Assembly: GCF_026930205.1 (NCBI RefSeq) | Contig: NZ_JANHOI010000004.1 | Coordinates: 62,001 to 126,000 of the forward strand | Reading direction: 5' to 3' | DNA length: 64,000 nt | Origin: Bartonella sp. 220B | Lineage (GTDB): Bacteria > Pseudomonadota > Alphaproteobacteria > Rhizobiales > Rhizobiaceae | Position numbers and translations under genes: made by a program | Notes under the pieces: generated by a model | What the model saw: only the letters and a program-made list of their open reading frames with translations | Databases searched by the model: none | Told to the model about the DNA's origin: nothing | In this document: in pieces, positions 51,448-62,894 of the stretch | Position numbering within the stretch: position 1 is the stretch's first letter | Layout of the letters: every line of letters begins with the position of its first letter

Positions 51448-52554
51448 TCACAAGATGTCTGTTCTAGATATACGAATTCCAAAACCTTCTAAACCTACAT
51501 AATGGCGCTCTCTAGAAGCATACACAATAACAGAACGAATTCCCAAATGTTTTAAAATTTGTGATCCTAAACCAATTTGACGCCATTCTTCTTCGCGTTT
51601 AATGGCCTGCATGTGGTTTTCTGAACCTTCTTTAACCATCTCCTGAATGCCTGTAGCTGATTGTACACCAACAGATCCTTCACGCAAATAAACAAACACT
51701 CCACGCTTTTCTCGTTCCATCATACGTTGCATAATAGCCATAATATCTGAAGATTGGCAAAAAACATCATTTATAACGCTTTCACGGTGCAAACGCACAG
51801 GAATATCTATACCATCACGGATATCTCCAAAAACAATTGCGACATGCTGAACCGTTTCCCAAGGAAGTTGATAACTTTGAACAATAGCGGGACCTACTGA
51901 TGTCTCAATATGCATTTCTCCAACATGCCTGATCAACATTTCCTTACGCTGACGATAAGCAATTAAATCTGCAACCGTTATGATATGCAAACGATTATCT
52001 TGTGCAAATTTTGTAATCTCATCTCCATGTTTAACGCTTCCATCATCATTGACCAACTCGCCGATAACACCAACTGGCGGCAAACCAACCAATTTACATA
52101 AATCAACAGCTGCCTCCGTATGTCCTGAACGCATAAGAACTCCTCCTTCATGCGCTATCAAAGGAAAAATATGTCCTGGACGGACAAAATCATTCGGACC
52201 GGCATTTGAATTGGCAAGATTGCGCACTGCTAATGTACGGTCATGTGCTGAAATCCCCGTTGTTATTCCATGTTTAAAATCAACAGTAACAGTAAACTGG
52301 GTACGATGTGCTGAATTATTCTCTGGCACCATAGGAACAAGATTAAACCGTTGCGCTTCTTCTTTTGGTAGAGGGGCGCAAATAATACCCGTTGTATGAC
52401 GAATAATAAATGCCATTTTTTCTTCTGTACAATGGGTAGCAGCAATCGTTAAATCACCTTCATTTTCACGGTCATCATCATCGGTAACTACAACGATTTC
52501 ACCACGTTCAAAAGCTTGAAGTGCAGAAATAATTTTTTTCTCATCATATGCCAT
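51448..52554 (-). CDS. ribB: 3,4-dihydroxy-2-butanone-4-phosphate synthase with degenerate GTP cyclohydrolase II domain
   Basis: Makes the four-carbon precursor of riboflavin from ribulose 5-phosphate. The RibB domain (residues 1-200) is intact: [14 protein letters not shown], and [16 protein letters not shown] with the substrate loop. The C-terminal half is RibA-like but lacks the zinc site: where active GTP cyclohydrolase II has Cys-x10-Cys-x-Cys, here the residues are Ser259, Asp270 and Met272. It is therefore probably RibB only, a situation known in many alphaproteobacteria. It is four bases from aroC. Confidence 0.93.
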   Translation of the reverse strand: MAYDEKKIISALQAFERGEIVVVTDDDDRENEGDLTIAATHCTEEKMAFIIRHTTGIICAPLPKEEAQRFNLVPMVPENNSAHRTQFTVTVDFKHGITTGISAHDRTLAVRNLANSNAGPNDFVRPGHIFPLIAHEGGVLMRSGHTEAAVDLCKLVGLPPVGVIGELVNDDGSVKHGDEITKFAQDNRLHIITVADLIAYRQRKEMLIRHVGEMHIETSVGPAIVQSYQLPWETVQHVAIVFGDIRDGIDIPVRLHRESVINDVFCQSSDIMAIMQRMMEREKRGVFVYLREGSVGVQSATGIQEMVKEGSENHMQAIKREEEWRQIGLGSQILKHLGIRSVIVYASRERHYVGLEGFGIRISRTDIL

Positions 52555-52557
52555 TAC

Positions 52558-53658
52558 TTACCCCTCAAAGCTTCCAACCTGACCGCGATGTCTTAGATAA
52601 TGGTCCGCAATAGCACAAGCAACCATCGCTTCACCAACAGGAACAGCACGAATCCCAACACAGGGATCATGACGTCCTTTCGTTACAACATTTACATCAT
52701 GACCATCAACATCAATTGAACGACGAGGTGTTAGAATTGATGAAGTAGGCTTCACAGCAAAACGTGCAATTATTGGCTGCCCATTCGATATTCCACCTAA
52801 AATACCGCCTGCATGATTGGATAAAAAGAGTGGCTTTCCATCACTGCCCATCCGCATTTCATCTGCATTTTCTTCGCCTGTCAGGCGCGCTGCTGCAAAA
52901 CCATCACCTATTTCAACCCCCTTTACTGCATTAATCGACATGAGTAATGAAGCAATGTCTTGATCAAGTTTTGCATAAATAGGTGCTCCTAAACCTGCTG
53001 GAACATTTTCTGCAATAATCTCAACAACAGCACCAACAGATGACCCCTCTTTACGTACTTTATCTATATAATCACTAAAAACCTGTACCATCTCTGCATC
53101 AGGTGTAAAAAAAGGATTATTACTAACCTCTGACCAGTTCCAACGTTCACGATTAATCGTATGGGGACCAATCGCTATGACAGCTCCCCGTACAATTAAA
53201 TCAGGAATAATTTTACGTGCGAGCGCACCTGCCGCAACACGTGCTGCCGTCTCACGCGCTGAAGCACGCCCACCACCTCGAAAATCACGAATGCCATATT
53301 TAACATCATAAGTATAATCTGCATGACCAGGACGATACTGATGAGCAATCGAGCCATAGTCTTTCGAGCGCTGATCCGTATTTTGAATTAACAAGGAAAT
53401 TGGAGTCCCTGTTGTCATCAATGTTGTCTCATCATCCTGAATAACAACTCCCGAAAGAACTTCTACTTGGTCTAGCTCTCGCCGCTGCGTCGTATATTTG
53501 CTTTGTCCTGGTCGACGCTTATCAAGATAAGTTTGAATCTCCGCAAGCGTAAAAATAATTCCCGGAGGACAACCATCGATAACACACCCAAGAGCAGTAC
53601 CATGACTTTCACCCCATGTTGTTACACGAAACAAATGACCAAATGTATTATGCGACAT
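52558..53658 (-). CDS. aroC: Chorismate synthase
   Basis: The last shared enzyme of aromatic synthesis: EPSP to chorismate using reduced FMN. The 366-residue protein has the three family signatures: [18 protein letters not shown] (residues 16-33), [20 protein letters not shown], and [11 protein letters not shown] in the C-terminal part. It stands first in the aroC-ribBA-xseB series, with short gaps. ATG 53658 starts the gene. Confidence 0.98.
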   Translation of the reverse strand: MSHNTFGHLFRVTTWGESHGTALGCVIDGCPPGIIFTLAEIQTYLDKRRPGQSKYTTQRRELDQVEVLSGVVIQDDETTLMTTGTPISLLIQNTDQRSKDYGSIAHQYRPGHADYTYDVKYGIRDFRGGGRASARETAARVAAGALARKIIPDLIVRGAVIAIGPHTINRERWNWSEVSNNPFFTPDAEMVQVFSDYIDKVRKEGSSVGAVVEIIAENVPAGLGAPIYAKLDQDIASLLMSINAVKGVEIGDGFAAARLTGEENADEMRMGSDGKPLFLSNHAGGILGGISNGQPIIARFAVKPTSSILTPRRSIDVDGHDVNVVTKGRHDPCVGIRAVPVGEAMVACAIADHYLRHRGQVGSFEG

Positions 53659-53801
53659 AAAAAATGACCCGTTTCTCCGTCAAAATATACGCAACCACAG
53701 TCTCTGTTAAGATGTGCAAAACAACCTCTCTTCCAAAATATCATTGGCCGTTTTAAATTCGGTCAAATCACCGCTGTTGAGCCAAACTTTATAACAAAAC
53801 T

Positions 53802-54626
53802 TTATTCTTTAACGACGGAAATGTCTGGCGCATCAACAGCTTTCATGCCTATGACATTATAACCTGAATCCACATGATGCACTTCACCCGTAACAGAACG
53901 AGACAAATCTGAAAGAAAATAAAGAGCAGAATCACCTACTTCTTCAATTGTCACCGTACGACGTAAAGGAGCGTTATATTCATTCCATTTTAAAATATAA
54001 CGGAAATCACCAATGCCAGAAGCGGCTAATGTTTTAATTGGACCAGCAGATATAGCATTAACACGAATATGCTGAGGACCTAAATCCACTGCTAGATATT
54101 TCACGCTGGCTTCAAGAGCCGCTTTTGCAACTCCCATCACATTATAATTGGGAACAACCTTTTCTGCACCATAATAGCTTAATGTTAAAATTGAACCACC
54201 ATCTGACATTAATTTTTCTGCACGTTTGGCTAAAGCCGTTAAGGAATAAACAGAAATATTCATGGTCATCATAAAATTTGATTCGCTAATATCAATATAA
54301 CGACCGCTTAATTCATCTTTATCAGAAAAACCAATAGCATGAACGAGAAAATCGAGTTTGCCCCATTTCTTCTCTATTACTTTAAAGGCTGTATCAATCG
54401 ATTCACTGTCAGAAACATCGCAATGACCGCAAACAAACCCCTTTACTTCTGCAGCTAAAGGCTCAACACGTTTTTTCATCGCCTCACCTTGATAGGTAAA
54501 GGCAAGTTCTGCCCCCGCATTACGCGCCGCTTTAGCTATTCCCCAAGCGATAGAGCGATTATTTGCCAATCCCAAAATTAAACCACGCTTGCCGTACAAT
54601 AAACCATTACCCTTAGCCATTAGCAT
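53802..54626 (-). CDS. fabI: Enoyl-[acyl-carrier-protein] reductase (NADH)
   Basis: Reduces enoyl-ACP in the elongation cycle of fatty acid synthesis. It is an SDR-fold enzyme with the nucleotide site in GKRGLILGLANNRSIAWGIA (about residues 13-32) and the catalytic Tyr-x6-Lys in NYNVMGVAKAALEASV. The product is 274 residues. There are two close ATG codons, 54626 and 54620; either could start it. It lies between the J-protein gene and aroC on the same strand, 143 bases before aroC. Confidence 0.97.
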   Translation of the reverse strand: MLMAKGNGLLYGKRGLILGLANNRSIAWGIAKAARNAGAELAFTYQGEAMKKRVEPLAAEVKGFVCGHCDVSDSESIDTAFKVIEKKWGKLDFLVHAIGFSDKDELSGRYIDISESNFMMTMNISVYSLTALAKRAEKLMSDGGSILTLSYYGAEKVVPNYNVMGVAKAALEASVKYLAVDLGPQHIRVNAISAGPIKTLAASGIGDFRYILKWNEYNAPLRRTVTIEEVGDSALYFLSDLSRSVTGEVHHVDSGYNVIGMKAVDAPDISVVKE

Positions 54627-54743
54627 TGCCCCATTGTTATTTAAAAATGAATATTATTCATCTGCCTATGGCATAGGTCAACTTTTTCTTCAAGCAATTG
54701 GTTAAAAATCAAAACAAAAACTACGCTTTATATCTCATTAAAA

Positions 54744-55646
54744 TTAACTCTTTTGCATTTGCAAGAATTGTTCTAAAGCAGCATCTCTACCTTCCGGCAA
54801 CATGATACGAACATGCACATAAAGATCGTCTCTTGTACCGTTTTTTAAACGAAGCCCTTTTCCTTTCAACCGTAAAACACGATCAGAACTTGACCAAGCG
54901 GGAAGAGTTAAAACTACACGCCCTTCCAAGGTCTCTACTTCTTCTTTTGCTCCCAAAACAGCATGTTGAAGGGAAACCGGTAAATCAAGATGAAGTGCCC
55001 TTCCTTCAACACGAAAACGAGGATGTTTTTGAATCTGAATGGTTATCAACGCATCCCCTGCTTGCCCAAAAGGCGCCTCTCCTCCTTGACCTTTCAAACG
55101 AATAGTTTGTCCATCTTCAACATAATCTGGTAATTTAATTTTTAACTTTTTTCCATTAGGAAAAACAGCTTCCACTTTTTCTGCTCCAACCATCTGCTCC
55201 AATGTTATGGCAAGATTAGCACGAACATGAGCACCTTGTTGAGAATGCGTATATTGTCTAGAATTTGAAAAGCTCCTTCCTCCACCAAACAAATCGCGAA
55301 AAATATCGCTCGCATCAAAACCAGTATCACTTGCAGATCTAAAATCAAAGCCTTTCGCCCCTCCTGAAAAAGGATTGTGACTATTGCCAAAGTTTTCACC
55401 AGCACCATAAGCTTGATAAAGCGGTTTTCCTTCCATATCAATTTCACCGCGGTCAAATTGGGCTTTTTTGTCTTTATCACCTATAATTTCATAAGCTTGA
55501 TTGATTTCAGAAAACTTTTCTTTAGCCTTTACATCATCCTTATTGTGATCTGGATGATATTTCTTTGCTAATTTTCTGAATGCCGATTTAATCTCTTGCG
55601 GTTTTGCGGTACGTGCCACACCCAGAATCGCGTACGGATCACGCAT
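54744..55646 (-). CDS. DnaJ/CbpA-type J-domain co-chaperone
   Basis: A 300-residue Hsp40 without a zinc-finger domain. The J-domain covers residues 1-68 with the HPD motif in [12 protein letters not shown]; a Gly/Phe-rich linker follows (about 85-130: [17 protein letters not shown]); and a DnaJ C-terminal substrate-binding domain closes it (about 140-290). That layout is CbpA-like rather than canonical DnaJ. It would stimulate DnaK. A GAGGG ribosome binding site precedes the ATG. It is 117 bases upstream of fabI. Confidence 0.93.
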   Translation of the reverse strand: MRDPYAILGVARTAKPQEIKSAFRKLAKKYHPDHNKDDVKAKEKFSEINQAYEIIGDKDKKAQFDRGEIDMEGKPLYQAYGAGENFGNSHNPFSGGAKGFDFRSASDTGFDASDIFRDLFGGGRSFSNSRQYTHSQQGAHVRANLAITLEQMVGAEKVEAVFPNGKKLKIKLPDYVEDGQTIRLKGQGGEAPFGQAGDALITIQIQKHPRFRVEGRALHLDLPVSLQHAVLGAKEEVETLEGRVVLTLPAWSSSDRVLRLKGKGLRLKNGTRDDLYVHVRIMLPEGRDAALEQFLQMQKS

Positions 55647-55973
55647 ATTGCCCTCTTTTCAATGTTTTCGTTTTGAAAATATCAAAACTGGTATGTTGTT
55701 AATCTCTCTCACAGCTTCATCAAACTATTCTCAAGAATGATTTTTTCTCTCTTTATATGTCTATAAAGAAACCAAAATACCAGATAAAAGAGACATTTTA
55801 TTTTATAACTTATTGCATTTATACTAAAAACAAGAATGATTAAATGATTAAGATACTACAAGAGTACATGGCAGTACTGTTTTTGTTAATAAGAAAAAAA
55901 CAGCATTTTATTTCTTGGCAACAAAGTAAATTAAAGAGCGCGCCACTCATACTCACTGACATTCGGAGTCGTT
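55647..55973. other. Divergent spacer between the J-protein gene and pdxH
   Basis: 327 bases, with no gene. It must contain the promoters of both flanking genes; no clear elements were picked out. Confidence 0.45.
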
Positions 55974-56597
55974 ATGAACGATAAAGTACAAAAAGACGAT
56001 GATTTTATGCAAATGCAAAAACCTTTTGCACTTTTTACAAAATGGCTTGAAGAAGCAACAGTGAGTGAAATAAATGATCCCAATGCTATGGCACTCGCAA
56101 CGGTTGATGAAACGGGTTTGCCTAATGTTCGTATGGTTCTTCTCAAAGATTACAGTCCTCAAGGATTCGTCTTTTATACCAACTATGAAAGTTGCAAAGG
56201 ACAAGAAATTTTAAAATCAATGAAAGCATCCTTAGGTTTTCATTGGAAATCGCTGCGTCGTCAGGTTAGAATTCGGGGAATTGTTGAAAAAGTCAGTAAT
56301 CAAGAAGCAGATGCATATTTTCAATCGCGACCACGGGGTAGTCGAATTGGTGCATGGGCATCTAAACAATCTCGACCATTAGAAAACCGTTTTGTCCTCG
56401 AAAAAGCAATTGTTCAATATACTACGCGTTATGCGGCAGGAAATATTCCACGCCCACCGTATTGGTCCGGATTTCGTGTCATACCCCTTTCTATCGAATT
56501 CTGGCGTGATCGCCCCTTTCGTTTACATGAACGCCTGCTTTTTACACGTGATTCTGTCGAACATGATGATTGGCAAAAGCAAAAACTTTATCCCTAA
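55974..56597 (+). CDS. pdxH: Pyridoxamine 5'-phosphate oxidase
   Basis: The FMN enzyme that makes pyridoxal 5'-phosphate from pyridoxine or pyridoxamine phosphate. Family segments are [20 protein letters not shown] (about residues 36-55), [13 protein letters not shown], the PLP-channel region [14 protein letters not shown], and the C-terminal [22 protein letters not shown] site lies eight bases before ATG 55974. The 207-residue length is usual. It supplies the cofactor for thrC in this window. Confidence 0.96.
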   Translation: MNDKVQKDDDFMQMQKPFALFTKWLEEATVSEINDPNAMALATVDETGLPNVRMVLLKDYSPQGFVFYTNYESCKGQEILKSMKASLGFHWKSLRRQVRIRGIVEKVSNQEADAYFQSRPRGSRIGAWASKQSRPLENRFVLEKAIVQYTTRYAAGNIPRPPYWSGFRVIPLSIEFWRDRPFRLHERLLFTRDSVEHDDWQKQKLYP

Positions 56598-56873
56598 TTC
56601 TTCAAACTTTAAAAACAGAATAGAATTTGAATGAGAGTAAGTGATTTTAGTATCCCCATTAAAGTCTGTTTTCAGTTCCTTTAAGAAATAGGTAAAATTT
56701 GACGAGGTCACAATTTACATGGAAAAGTTTTCTGAGAAAAAAACACGTAGAATGCAAATTGACTATAAAAATTGCAAAGAATCAGAAAATTTTTAATCAC
56801 TAAAAGCATCTTTAAACTTTCATTCCCTTCACTTCCAAAATCACATACATGTGGTCCTTTTTCTAACTTGTTG

Positions 56874-57878
56874 TTAAATAGCTGGGTAAATGATCATCCA
56901 TATACCACCGCACATTAAACCAACGAAAACTATAAAACCAATAAACGAATTCGATTTGAAAAGCTTTAAGCATTGTGAATTGTCATCTACATCAAGCGTT
57001 TTAATTTGAATAAACATATGAATGCTTGCAATAATAATTCCCAAAAAGCTAAGGAGAGGAACCTGTGCCAAATAAAATGCTAGGCTAACAAAAATTACAA
57101 AACCACTATACAAAAATACCAAAGCACACTTAGTACCTTCACCAAAAAGAAGTGCCGTGGAACCTACACCGACAGTAGCATCATCCTCCTTATCTTGATG
57201 TGCGTAAATTGTATCATATCCTATTGTCCATAAAATAGATCCTACATAAAGTGAAATGGGGGCCCAACTCAAATTTCCACACACAACCGCCCACCCCATT
57301 AATGCTCCCCAATTAAATGCAACACCTAAAAAAAACTGCGGCCAATATGTTATACGTTTCATAAAAGGATATACCGCAACTGCTATCAATGATGAAATCC
57401 CTAGAAAAAAACTGTATCTATTAAATTGTGATAAAATACCTAAACCAACCAAACATTGCACTAGTATGAAAATTTTTGCTTGAAACCGACTCACATGCCC
57501 CGTTGGCAATGGTCGAGAGCGTGTTCTTTCTACCTGGGAATCAATTTTATGATCTACAAGATCGTTCCAAGTACACCCTGCACCCCGCATAGCTATAGAT
57601 CCTAGAAAAAAAAGAAAAAGATACCAGAACCAATGAAAGAGCATTGATAAAAAAGGCAATTTGTGCATTTCATAAGAGACAAAAGCCATTGTCGTTGACC
57701 AAAAACAAGGCCACATCAATAACTGCCACCCAATAGGTCTATCCCAACGTGCCAATTGAGCATAAAACCACAAAGAAGATGGCAGGAAATAATAAACCCA
57801 CTGTTTGGAGGATGCATCCATCACCCGTCCCTGTTTCTCAGGAGATTGAATATGTGCAATATTTTTATTTTTTTTCAT
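56874..57878 (-). CDS. ubiA: 4-hydroxybenzoate polyprenyltransferase
   Basis: An integral membrane enzyme that prenylates 4-hydroxybenzoate for ubiquinone. It has about eight hydrophobic helices. The Asp-rich motifs are WNDLVDHKIDSQVERTRSRP (about residues 106-125) and GYDTIYAHQDKEDDATVG, both characteristic of UbiA. I take ATG 57878 as the start, since the codon before it is TTG. It is divergent from purD (91 bases). Together with ctaB it uses prenyl chains made from the dxs/ispH pathway. Confidence 0.95.
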   Translation of the reverse strand: MKKNKNIAHIQSPEKQGRVMDASSKQWVYYFLPSSLWFYAQLARWDRPIGWQLLMWPCFWSTTMAFVSYEMHKLPFLSMLFHWFWYLFLFFLGSIAMRGAGCTWNDLVDHKIDSQVERTRSRPLPTGHVSRFQAKIFILVQCLVGLGILSQFNRYSFFLGISSLIAVAVYPFMKRITYWPQFFLGVAFNWGALMGWAVVCGNLSWAPISLYVGSILWTIGYDTIYAHQDKEDDATVGVGSTALLFGEGTKCALVFLYSGFVIFVSLAFYLAQVPLLSFLGIIIASIHMFIQIKTLDVDDNSQCLKLFKSNSFIGFIVFVGLMCGGIWMIIYPAI

Positions 57879-57969
57879 CAAATAGTTTTACCTTTAGTCT
57901 TGCGATACAGGTATTTCATTCTTATGACAAGAAAACGTATTTAATCATCTTCTATGATAGGAGCAAACA

Positions 57970-59244
57970 ATGAACATCCTTCTTATCGGCTCTGGTGGAC
58001 GAGAACACGCTTTAGCATGGAAAATAGCAGCATCACCACTGCTAACAAAATTATATTGTGCTCCTGGAAATCCTGCAACAATGGAACTGGGTGAAAATAT
58101 TGATTTGAACATTAATGACCACTCTCTCGTTGTTAACTTTTGTAAAACCCATTCTATTGACTTGGTTGTTGTTGGACCAGAAGCACCTCTCGTTTCTGGT
58201 ATAACAGACTCTCTTAATAACGCTCATATATGTGTATTTGGACCGACTCAAAAAGCTGCTCAGTTAGAAGGTTCAAAAGCTTTTACAAAGGATCTGTGCC
58301 ATAAGAATAACATTCCTACAGCATCCTACCAATGTTTTAATGATGCTGTAAAAGCCAAAGCTTATATCCATCAACAAGGTGTTCCTATTGTTATTAAAGA
58401 CGATGCCTTAGCTGCTGGTAAAGGTGTTGTTGTTGCAACAACTATGGAAGAAGCATTTAACGCTGTTGATTCCTGCTTCAAAAATGCCTTTGATAAGGTA
58501 GAAAAAAAAATTGTTGTAGAATCTTTTCTTGAAGGAGAAGAAGCAAGTTTCTTTTGTCTTTGTGATGGTAAAATTGCTCTTCCCTTTGGATCTGCACAAG
58601 ATCATAAACGCGTGGGGGATGGTGATACAGGAGCAAATACCGGTGGAATGGGAGCGTATTCACCAGCTCCTATCATGACACAGGAAATGGTTCAGCGTAC
58701 TCTCAAAGAAATTGTCGAACCAACTCTCTACAGCATGAATGCAATGGGAGCTCCCTTTAAAGGTATCCTCTTTGTCGGATTGATGATAACGAAAAAAGGA
58801 CCTGAACTCATTGAATTTAATGTACGTTTTGGTGATCCTGAATGTCAAGTTTTAATGATGCGTCTCAAAGAGGATATTCTTCCGCTTCTTCTTGCCGCAG
58901 CTCAAGAAAAGCTTGAACATAAAACCCTTCAATGGTCTGAAAAAACTGCTTTAACTGTTGTTATGGCTGCCAAGGGTTATCCAGACTCTCCTCAAAAAGG
59001 TACTGTTATCCGTAATCTTGATAAGGTAAATACTCTCCCTGATGTGAAGGTTTTTCAAGCTGGCACAGCATTACACAATGGAGAGCTCATTGCTCATGGT
59101 GGGCGCGTTTTAAATATAACGGCAACAGGAGAAACCGTTACGCAAGCTCAAAAACGTGCCTATGAAGCTGTCGATTGTATTGATTGGACAGAAGGATTTG
59201 TCCGCCGAGATATCGGATGGCGAGCCGTTGCACGAGAAAGTTAA
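57970..59244 (+). CDS. purD: Phosphoribosylamine-glycine ligase
   Basis: Second step of de novo purine synthesis, an ATP-grasp enzyme. The 424-residue protein starts with [20 protein letters not shown], has the ATP-grasp core with [19 protein letters not shown], the [19 protein letters not shown]-like block and metal-binding [15 protein letters not shown]. An AGGAG ribosome binding site precedes ATG 57970. No other pur genes are nearby. Confidence 0.97.
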   Translation: MNILLIGSGGREHALAWKIAASPLLTKLYCAPGNPATMELGENIDLNINDHSLVVNFCKTHSIDLVVVGPEAPLVSGITDSLNNAHICVFGPTQKAAQLEGSKAFTKDLCHKNNIPTASYQCFNDAVKAKAYIHQQGVPIVIKDDALAAGKGVVVATTMEEAFNAVDSCFKNAFDKVEKKIVVESFLEGEEASFFCLCDGKIALPFGSAQDHKRVGDGDTGANTGGMGAYSPAPIMTQEMVQRTLKEIVEPTLYSMNAMGAPFKGILFVGLMITKKGPELIEFNVRFGDPECQVLMMRLKEDILPLLLAAAQEKLEHKTLQWSEKTALTVVMAAKGYPDSPQKGTVIRNLDKVNTLPDVKVFQAGTALHNGELIAHGGRVLNITATGETVTQAQKRAYEAVDCIDWTEGFVRRDIGWRAVARES

Positions 59245-59841
59245 ATCCTTCGAGAAGTTTTTTTATCATTTAAATTCAGCTGTGATAATATTGTGCGTAA
59301 ATCTGCTTACTGTTTTATATTTATCGTGATTTTAAAATATTGAATTTTACTTGAAAAATAAAACATATAAATAGGCTATTCATAGCCATTACAAAATAGG
59401 AAAAACAAAAAACTGATTATAAAGTTATGATTGCAATCACATAGTTATCTTGTTGTTATATTGATTTAAAATTCATTTGCTTTCCAGTTTTACAACGCAT
59501 CTTTTGCTTATAAAAGCTTGAAAGCAAGTATTATATACTGTCATTTTCTTGGATAGAGAAAGCCATCAATTGTCTGTCCTCACTTACCAATACTTTCATG
59601 ATAAGCGCAAAAACGAAACCACCATTGTCAAAAAGCATATTCTCACTGTATTAAAGCTGACTTAAATGCTTTGAAAAAAGGCGTTTGATATTATTAAGCA
59701 TAAAGGAAAGAAGTCTCATACAATCAACACCTATTACAAGCTTAGGTTGTCAAAATTTTAATTTACAGTCAATAAAACGCAGAATGTAGCGTAAATAAAC
59801 ACATAGGACAGCACAATATAAAAAATGAATGCACATCAATA
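59245..59841. other. Gene-free spacer after purD
   Basis: About 600 bases between convergent genes. A weak hairpin (CTTC-GA-GAAG) followed by seven T residues lies just after the purD stop (about 59249-59265) and may terminate purD. No gene is seen. Confidence 0.45.
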
Positions 59842-60369
59842 CTACTGTAGAGCAACGCGATTCCCGATCACCAAACGCAAACCCAATGGATTGCTATAAC
59901 GAAGTAAAAAGCGCTTTTGTTTAGAATGCAGTGTTGTCCCTAAAAAACGACGTAAATCAGAACGATCTTTAACAACCATAATGCGATGATCTTCATTAAT
60001 CATCAGCATAGGAAGATCATAAATATCCGCCCATAATCGCCAATCCAGAAGAACATTATTTAAATCTCTAGAAACAAGAAGCGGAATGCAAGATTCTTTA
60101 TCTGTATGGAATAACTCTAATGCAACCGCTCTCTCTCCTGAACGCGTTTTTACAGTACGTGCCGCAATTCCTTTGAAGTGATAAGAGGGTACTAAATGTG
60201 ACAAGCTTGAGGGAGTATCGGTTTTAAAAAAAACACCGCGCTCACTTAACGAACAAACGATTTGATTGCCCGTTTTTGAGGAGAAATATGTCGTTGTTTG
60301 TGGCAAATGGCACGGATCTAATCGAAATTCAAGCACCGCTTTTGCCTGATTAAAGCATTGATTAGCCAT
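59842..60369 (-). CDS. DUF6101-like conserved protein
   Basis: A 175-residue cytoplasmic-looking protein, no signal peptide or membrane span. Its pattern (FRLDPCHLPQTTTYFS at the start, a strand-rich middle with SGERAVALELFH and DLNNVLLDWRLWADIYDLPM, and a basic tail with KQKRFLLRYSNPL) resembles an alphaproteobacterial family I know as DUF6101. The function is not known. It is a single gene between purD and the FAD oxidoreductase gene. Confidence 0.6.
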   Translation of the reverse strand: MANQCFNQAKAVLEFRLDPCHLPQTTTYFSSKTGNQIVCSLSERGVFFKTDTPSSLSHLVPSYHFKGIAARTVKTRSGERAVALELFHTDKESCIPLLVSRDLNNVLLDWRLWADIYDLPMLMINEDHRIMVVKDRSDLRRFLGTTLHSKQKRFLLRYSNPLGLRLVIGNRVALQ

Positions 60370-60519
60370 ATATAGTGTCCCAATTTATTCTAATAATATA
60401 CCCCCTTTAACAGCTTTTTCTCATTGGATTATTAAAAGATTGAATAAAAAACAACTGGTTTCTTTTTTGGTTATTAAAATCTAAACAAAAACACGTGATA
60501 AAATTCATCTCTCTTTGAA

Positions 60520-61935
60520 TTATAATATTTTTTTGGGATTCATAATTCCTAAAGGGTCAAGCATTTTTTTAATCCCTTGCATAATATCCAAGGCAACAGG
60601 TGATTTGAAAGTGCGAAGTTCCTCGCGCTTTAATTGACCAATTCCGTGTTCAGCAGAAAAAGCACCCTGATAGTGCATCACTAAATTATGAATATGATGA
60701 TTCACTCGTGACCATAACTGCAAAAACACTGCAGGATCAGCTCCCACAGGTTGAGTCACATTATAATGCAAATTTCCATCACCCATGTGACCAAAACAAA
60801 CCACCCGTGCTCCTGGAGCAATTTCTTCAACAATACGTGCTGCTTCAGCAATAAAATCAGGAATAGCAGCAAGAGGCACCGCAATATCGTGCTTAATAGA
60901 CCCTCCTGCTAACTTTTGTGCAGAGGATATACTTTCACGCAATTGCCAAAAAAAATCTTGCTGCTTTAATGATTGCGCAACAACTGCATCCTCTATCACA
61001 GCATTTTTAAAAGATTCTTCTAAAATAGTATTTAGTACTGATAGTGCTTCACCCTCACCTTGTAATGACGAAATATTGACTAATACATACCATTCATGTT
61101 CATGTTCAAAAGGAGATCTCTCACACATCTTATAGTCTAAAGCCATTTGTAAGCTCAGTTGTCCCATAAGCTCAAAGCCTGTCAACATCTCTCCTCCATA
61201 ACATTGAGCAAGAGATAAAAACTCGAGAGCTTTCGCTGGATTACTTAACCCCACCAAAGCAACTGCTTTTCCTTTTGGTCTTGGAAAAAGCTTTAAAACT
61301 GCAGCTGTTATAACGCCTAAAGTACCTTCTGCACCAATAAAAAGGTTTTTCAAATCATAACCGCTATTGTCTTTTTTTACAAAACGCAAATCATCCAAAA
61401 TACGGCCATCAGGTAAAACGACCTCCAAGCCAAGACAAAGTTCACGCATATTACCATAAGCTAAAACAGCTGTCCCTCCAGCATTAGATGAAAGGTTTCC
61501 CCCTATCTGGCAAGAACCTTCTGAAGCTAAAGAGAGAGGAAAAAAACGATCTAATTCATCTGCTTTTTTCTGTAAATCCTGTAAAATAACACCAGCCTCT
61601 ACTACAGCAAAATTACCTTCAAGACTCATACATCTTATCTTGTTCAATCTTTCCATGGATAAAAGAACACCCTTCCCACTCTCATCGGGTTGTTGACCAC
61701 CCACAAGACCTGTATTCCCTCCCTGCGGCACAATTGGTGTGCGCGTTTGACTAGCTAACTGCATAATTGACGATATCTCTGCATTAGAAGACGGACGTAA
61801 AAGCAATGGTGTTTTTCCATGAAAAAATCCGCGTTCTTCAAGCAAATAAGGTGCAATTAACGCCTGATCTGTTATAGCGTGCGCCGCACCAACAATACTT
61901 CTAAATCTTTCAATTAATTTCTGCTCCATCTTCAT
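60520..61935 (-). CDS. FAD-binding oxidoreductase (GlcD/D-2-hydroxy-acid dehydrogenase type)
   Basis: A flavoenzyme of the VAO/GlcD family, likely oxidising a D-2-hydroxy acid such as D-lactate, glycolate or D-2-hydroxyglutarate. The FAD domain shows TPIVPQGGNTGLVGGQQPDE (about residues 69-88) and GGNLSSNAGGTAVLAYGN; the C-terminal part has VVCFGHMGDGNLHYNV and the SAEHGIGQLKREEL signature. The gene overlaps the tsaC stop by four bases, so it belongs to the rnhB-tsaC operon, a common grouping in Bartonella and Brucella. The substrate is undetermined. Confidence 0.9.
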   Translation of the reverse strand: MKMEQKLIERFRSIVGAAHAITDQALIAPYLLEERGFFHGKTPLLLRPSSNAEISSIMQLASQTRTPIVPQGGNTGLVGGQQPDESGKGVLLSMERLNKIRCMSLEGNFAVVEAGVILQDLQKKADELDRFFPLSLASEGSCQIGGNLSSNAGGTAVLAYGNMRELCLGLEVVLPDGRILDDLRFVKKDNSGYDLKNLFIGAEGTLGVITAAVLKLFPRPKGKAVALVGLSNPAKALEFLSLAQCYGGEMLTGFELMGQLSLQMALDYKMCERSPFEHEHEWYVLVNISSLQGEGEALSVLNTILEESFKNAVIEDAVVAQSLKQQDFFWQLRESISSAQKLAGGSIKHDIAVPLAAIPDFIAEAARIVEEIAPGARVVCFGHMGDGNLHYNVTQPVGADPAVFLQLWSRVNHHIHNLVMHYQGAFSAEHGIGQLKREELRTFKSPVALDIMQGIKKMLDPLGIMNPKKIL

Positions 61936-62894
61936 TTCTCCTTTGGAGCTGCAGCACGCATGAGACGATCATTAATAGCCTCGCCCAATCCGTATGATGG
62001 AATAGACTCTACCGCAATAGATTTCACTTTGCATGAATCTAATTGCTTCATATATTGAAATAAATGAGAAGCTGCCTCTTTCAACTGGCCACTCTCACTC
62101 AAATTTAAAATAGAAACAGCATTTTCAACACCCATAATACGTTTGGGACCAAATGCTAAAAGGGCTTCACCGCTTTCCACCTTTTGTGCATTCAAACGAA
62201 TTGCAGCATTGGGTGCATAATGCGATTTTAACATCCCTGGTGCCTCAATTGCAGCTTGCTGATCTATTCGTTTTAGCGATTTTCCTGCAATTTTTTCAAT
62301 CTCTTCAGCCGCAAGTCCTCCAGGACGCAAAAGATAAAGTCTTTCACCACATACCTTAATAATCGTCGATTCAAGTCCTATTTTAGAAGGTCCTCCGTCA
62401 AGTATCAAAGGAACAGATTTTCCTAAAGATTCTAAAACAGCTTCAGCAGAAGTCGGGCTAAGACGTCCAGACTGATTCGCACTCGGAGCAGCGAGAGGAC
62501 GACCAAAACTTTGTACAACTTCTGCAAAACAACTATCTGGAAAACGAACAGCCAATGTATTCAAACCAGAAGTGGTTAAAGGATGAATATCATGATGCAC
62601 TTTTAAAGGTAAGACAAATGTCAAAGGGCCAGGCCAAAATACCTCCATCAATCGACGTGAAAGAATATCAATGTCAACGTAGCATTCCGCCATTTCGATG
62701 CCGCTTACATGAGCAATCAGAGGATTAAATTGTGGCCGCTTCTTTGTAGAAAAAATAGAAGAGACTGCCCTCCCATTGGTTGCATCACCCGCCAATCCGT
62801 AGACAGTTTCTGTCGGTAGCGCTACTAACCTTCCCTGTTCAAGAAGTGCAACTGCTTCCTTTATTGAAACACTATTGAAAGGCAAAATTGTCAT
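61932..62894 (-). CDS. tsaC: L-threonylcarbamoyladenylate synthase (Sua5/TsaC)
   Basis: Makes the threonylcarbamoyl-AMP used for t6A at position 37 of tRNAs. The N-terminal YrdC domain shows [20 protein letters not shown] (about residues 25-44), [15 protein letters not shown], and [12 protein letters not shown]. The 320-residue length includes a C-terminal Sua5 domain (from about residue 215), so it is the long form. It overlaps rnhB and the FAD oxidoreductase gene by four bases each. Confidence 0.95.
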   Translation of the reverse strand: MTILPFNSVSIKEAVALLEQGRLVALPTETVYGLAGDATNGRAVSSIFSTKKRPQFNPLIAHVSGIEMAECYVDIDILSRRLMEVFWPGPLTFVLPLKVHHDIHPLTTSGLNTLAVRFPDSCFAEVVQSFGRPLAAPSANQSGRLSPTSAEAVLESLGKSVPLILDGGPSKIGLESTIIKVCGERLYLLRPGGLAAEEIEKIAGKSLKRIDQQAAIEAPGMLKSHYAPNAAIRLNAQKVESGEALLAFGPKRIMGVENAVSILNLSESGQLKEAASHLFQYMKQLDSCKVKSIAVESIPSYGLGEAINDRLMRAAAPKEK

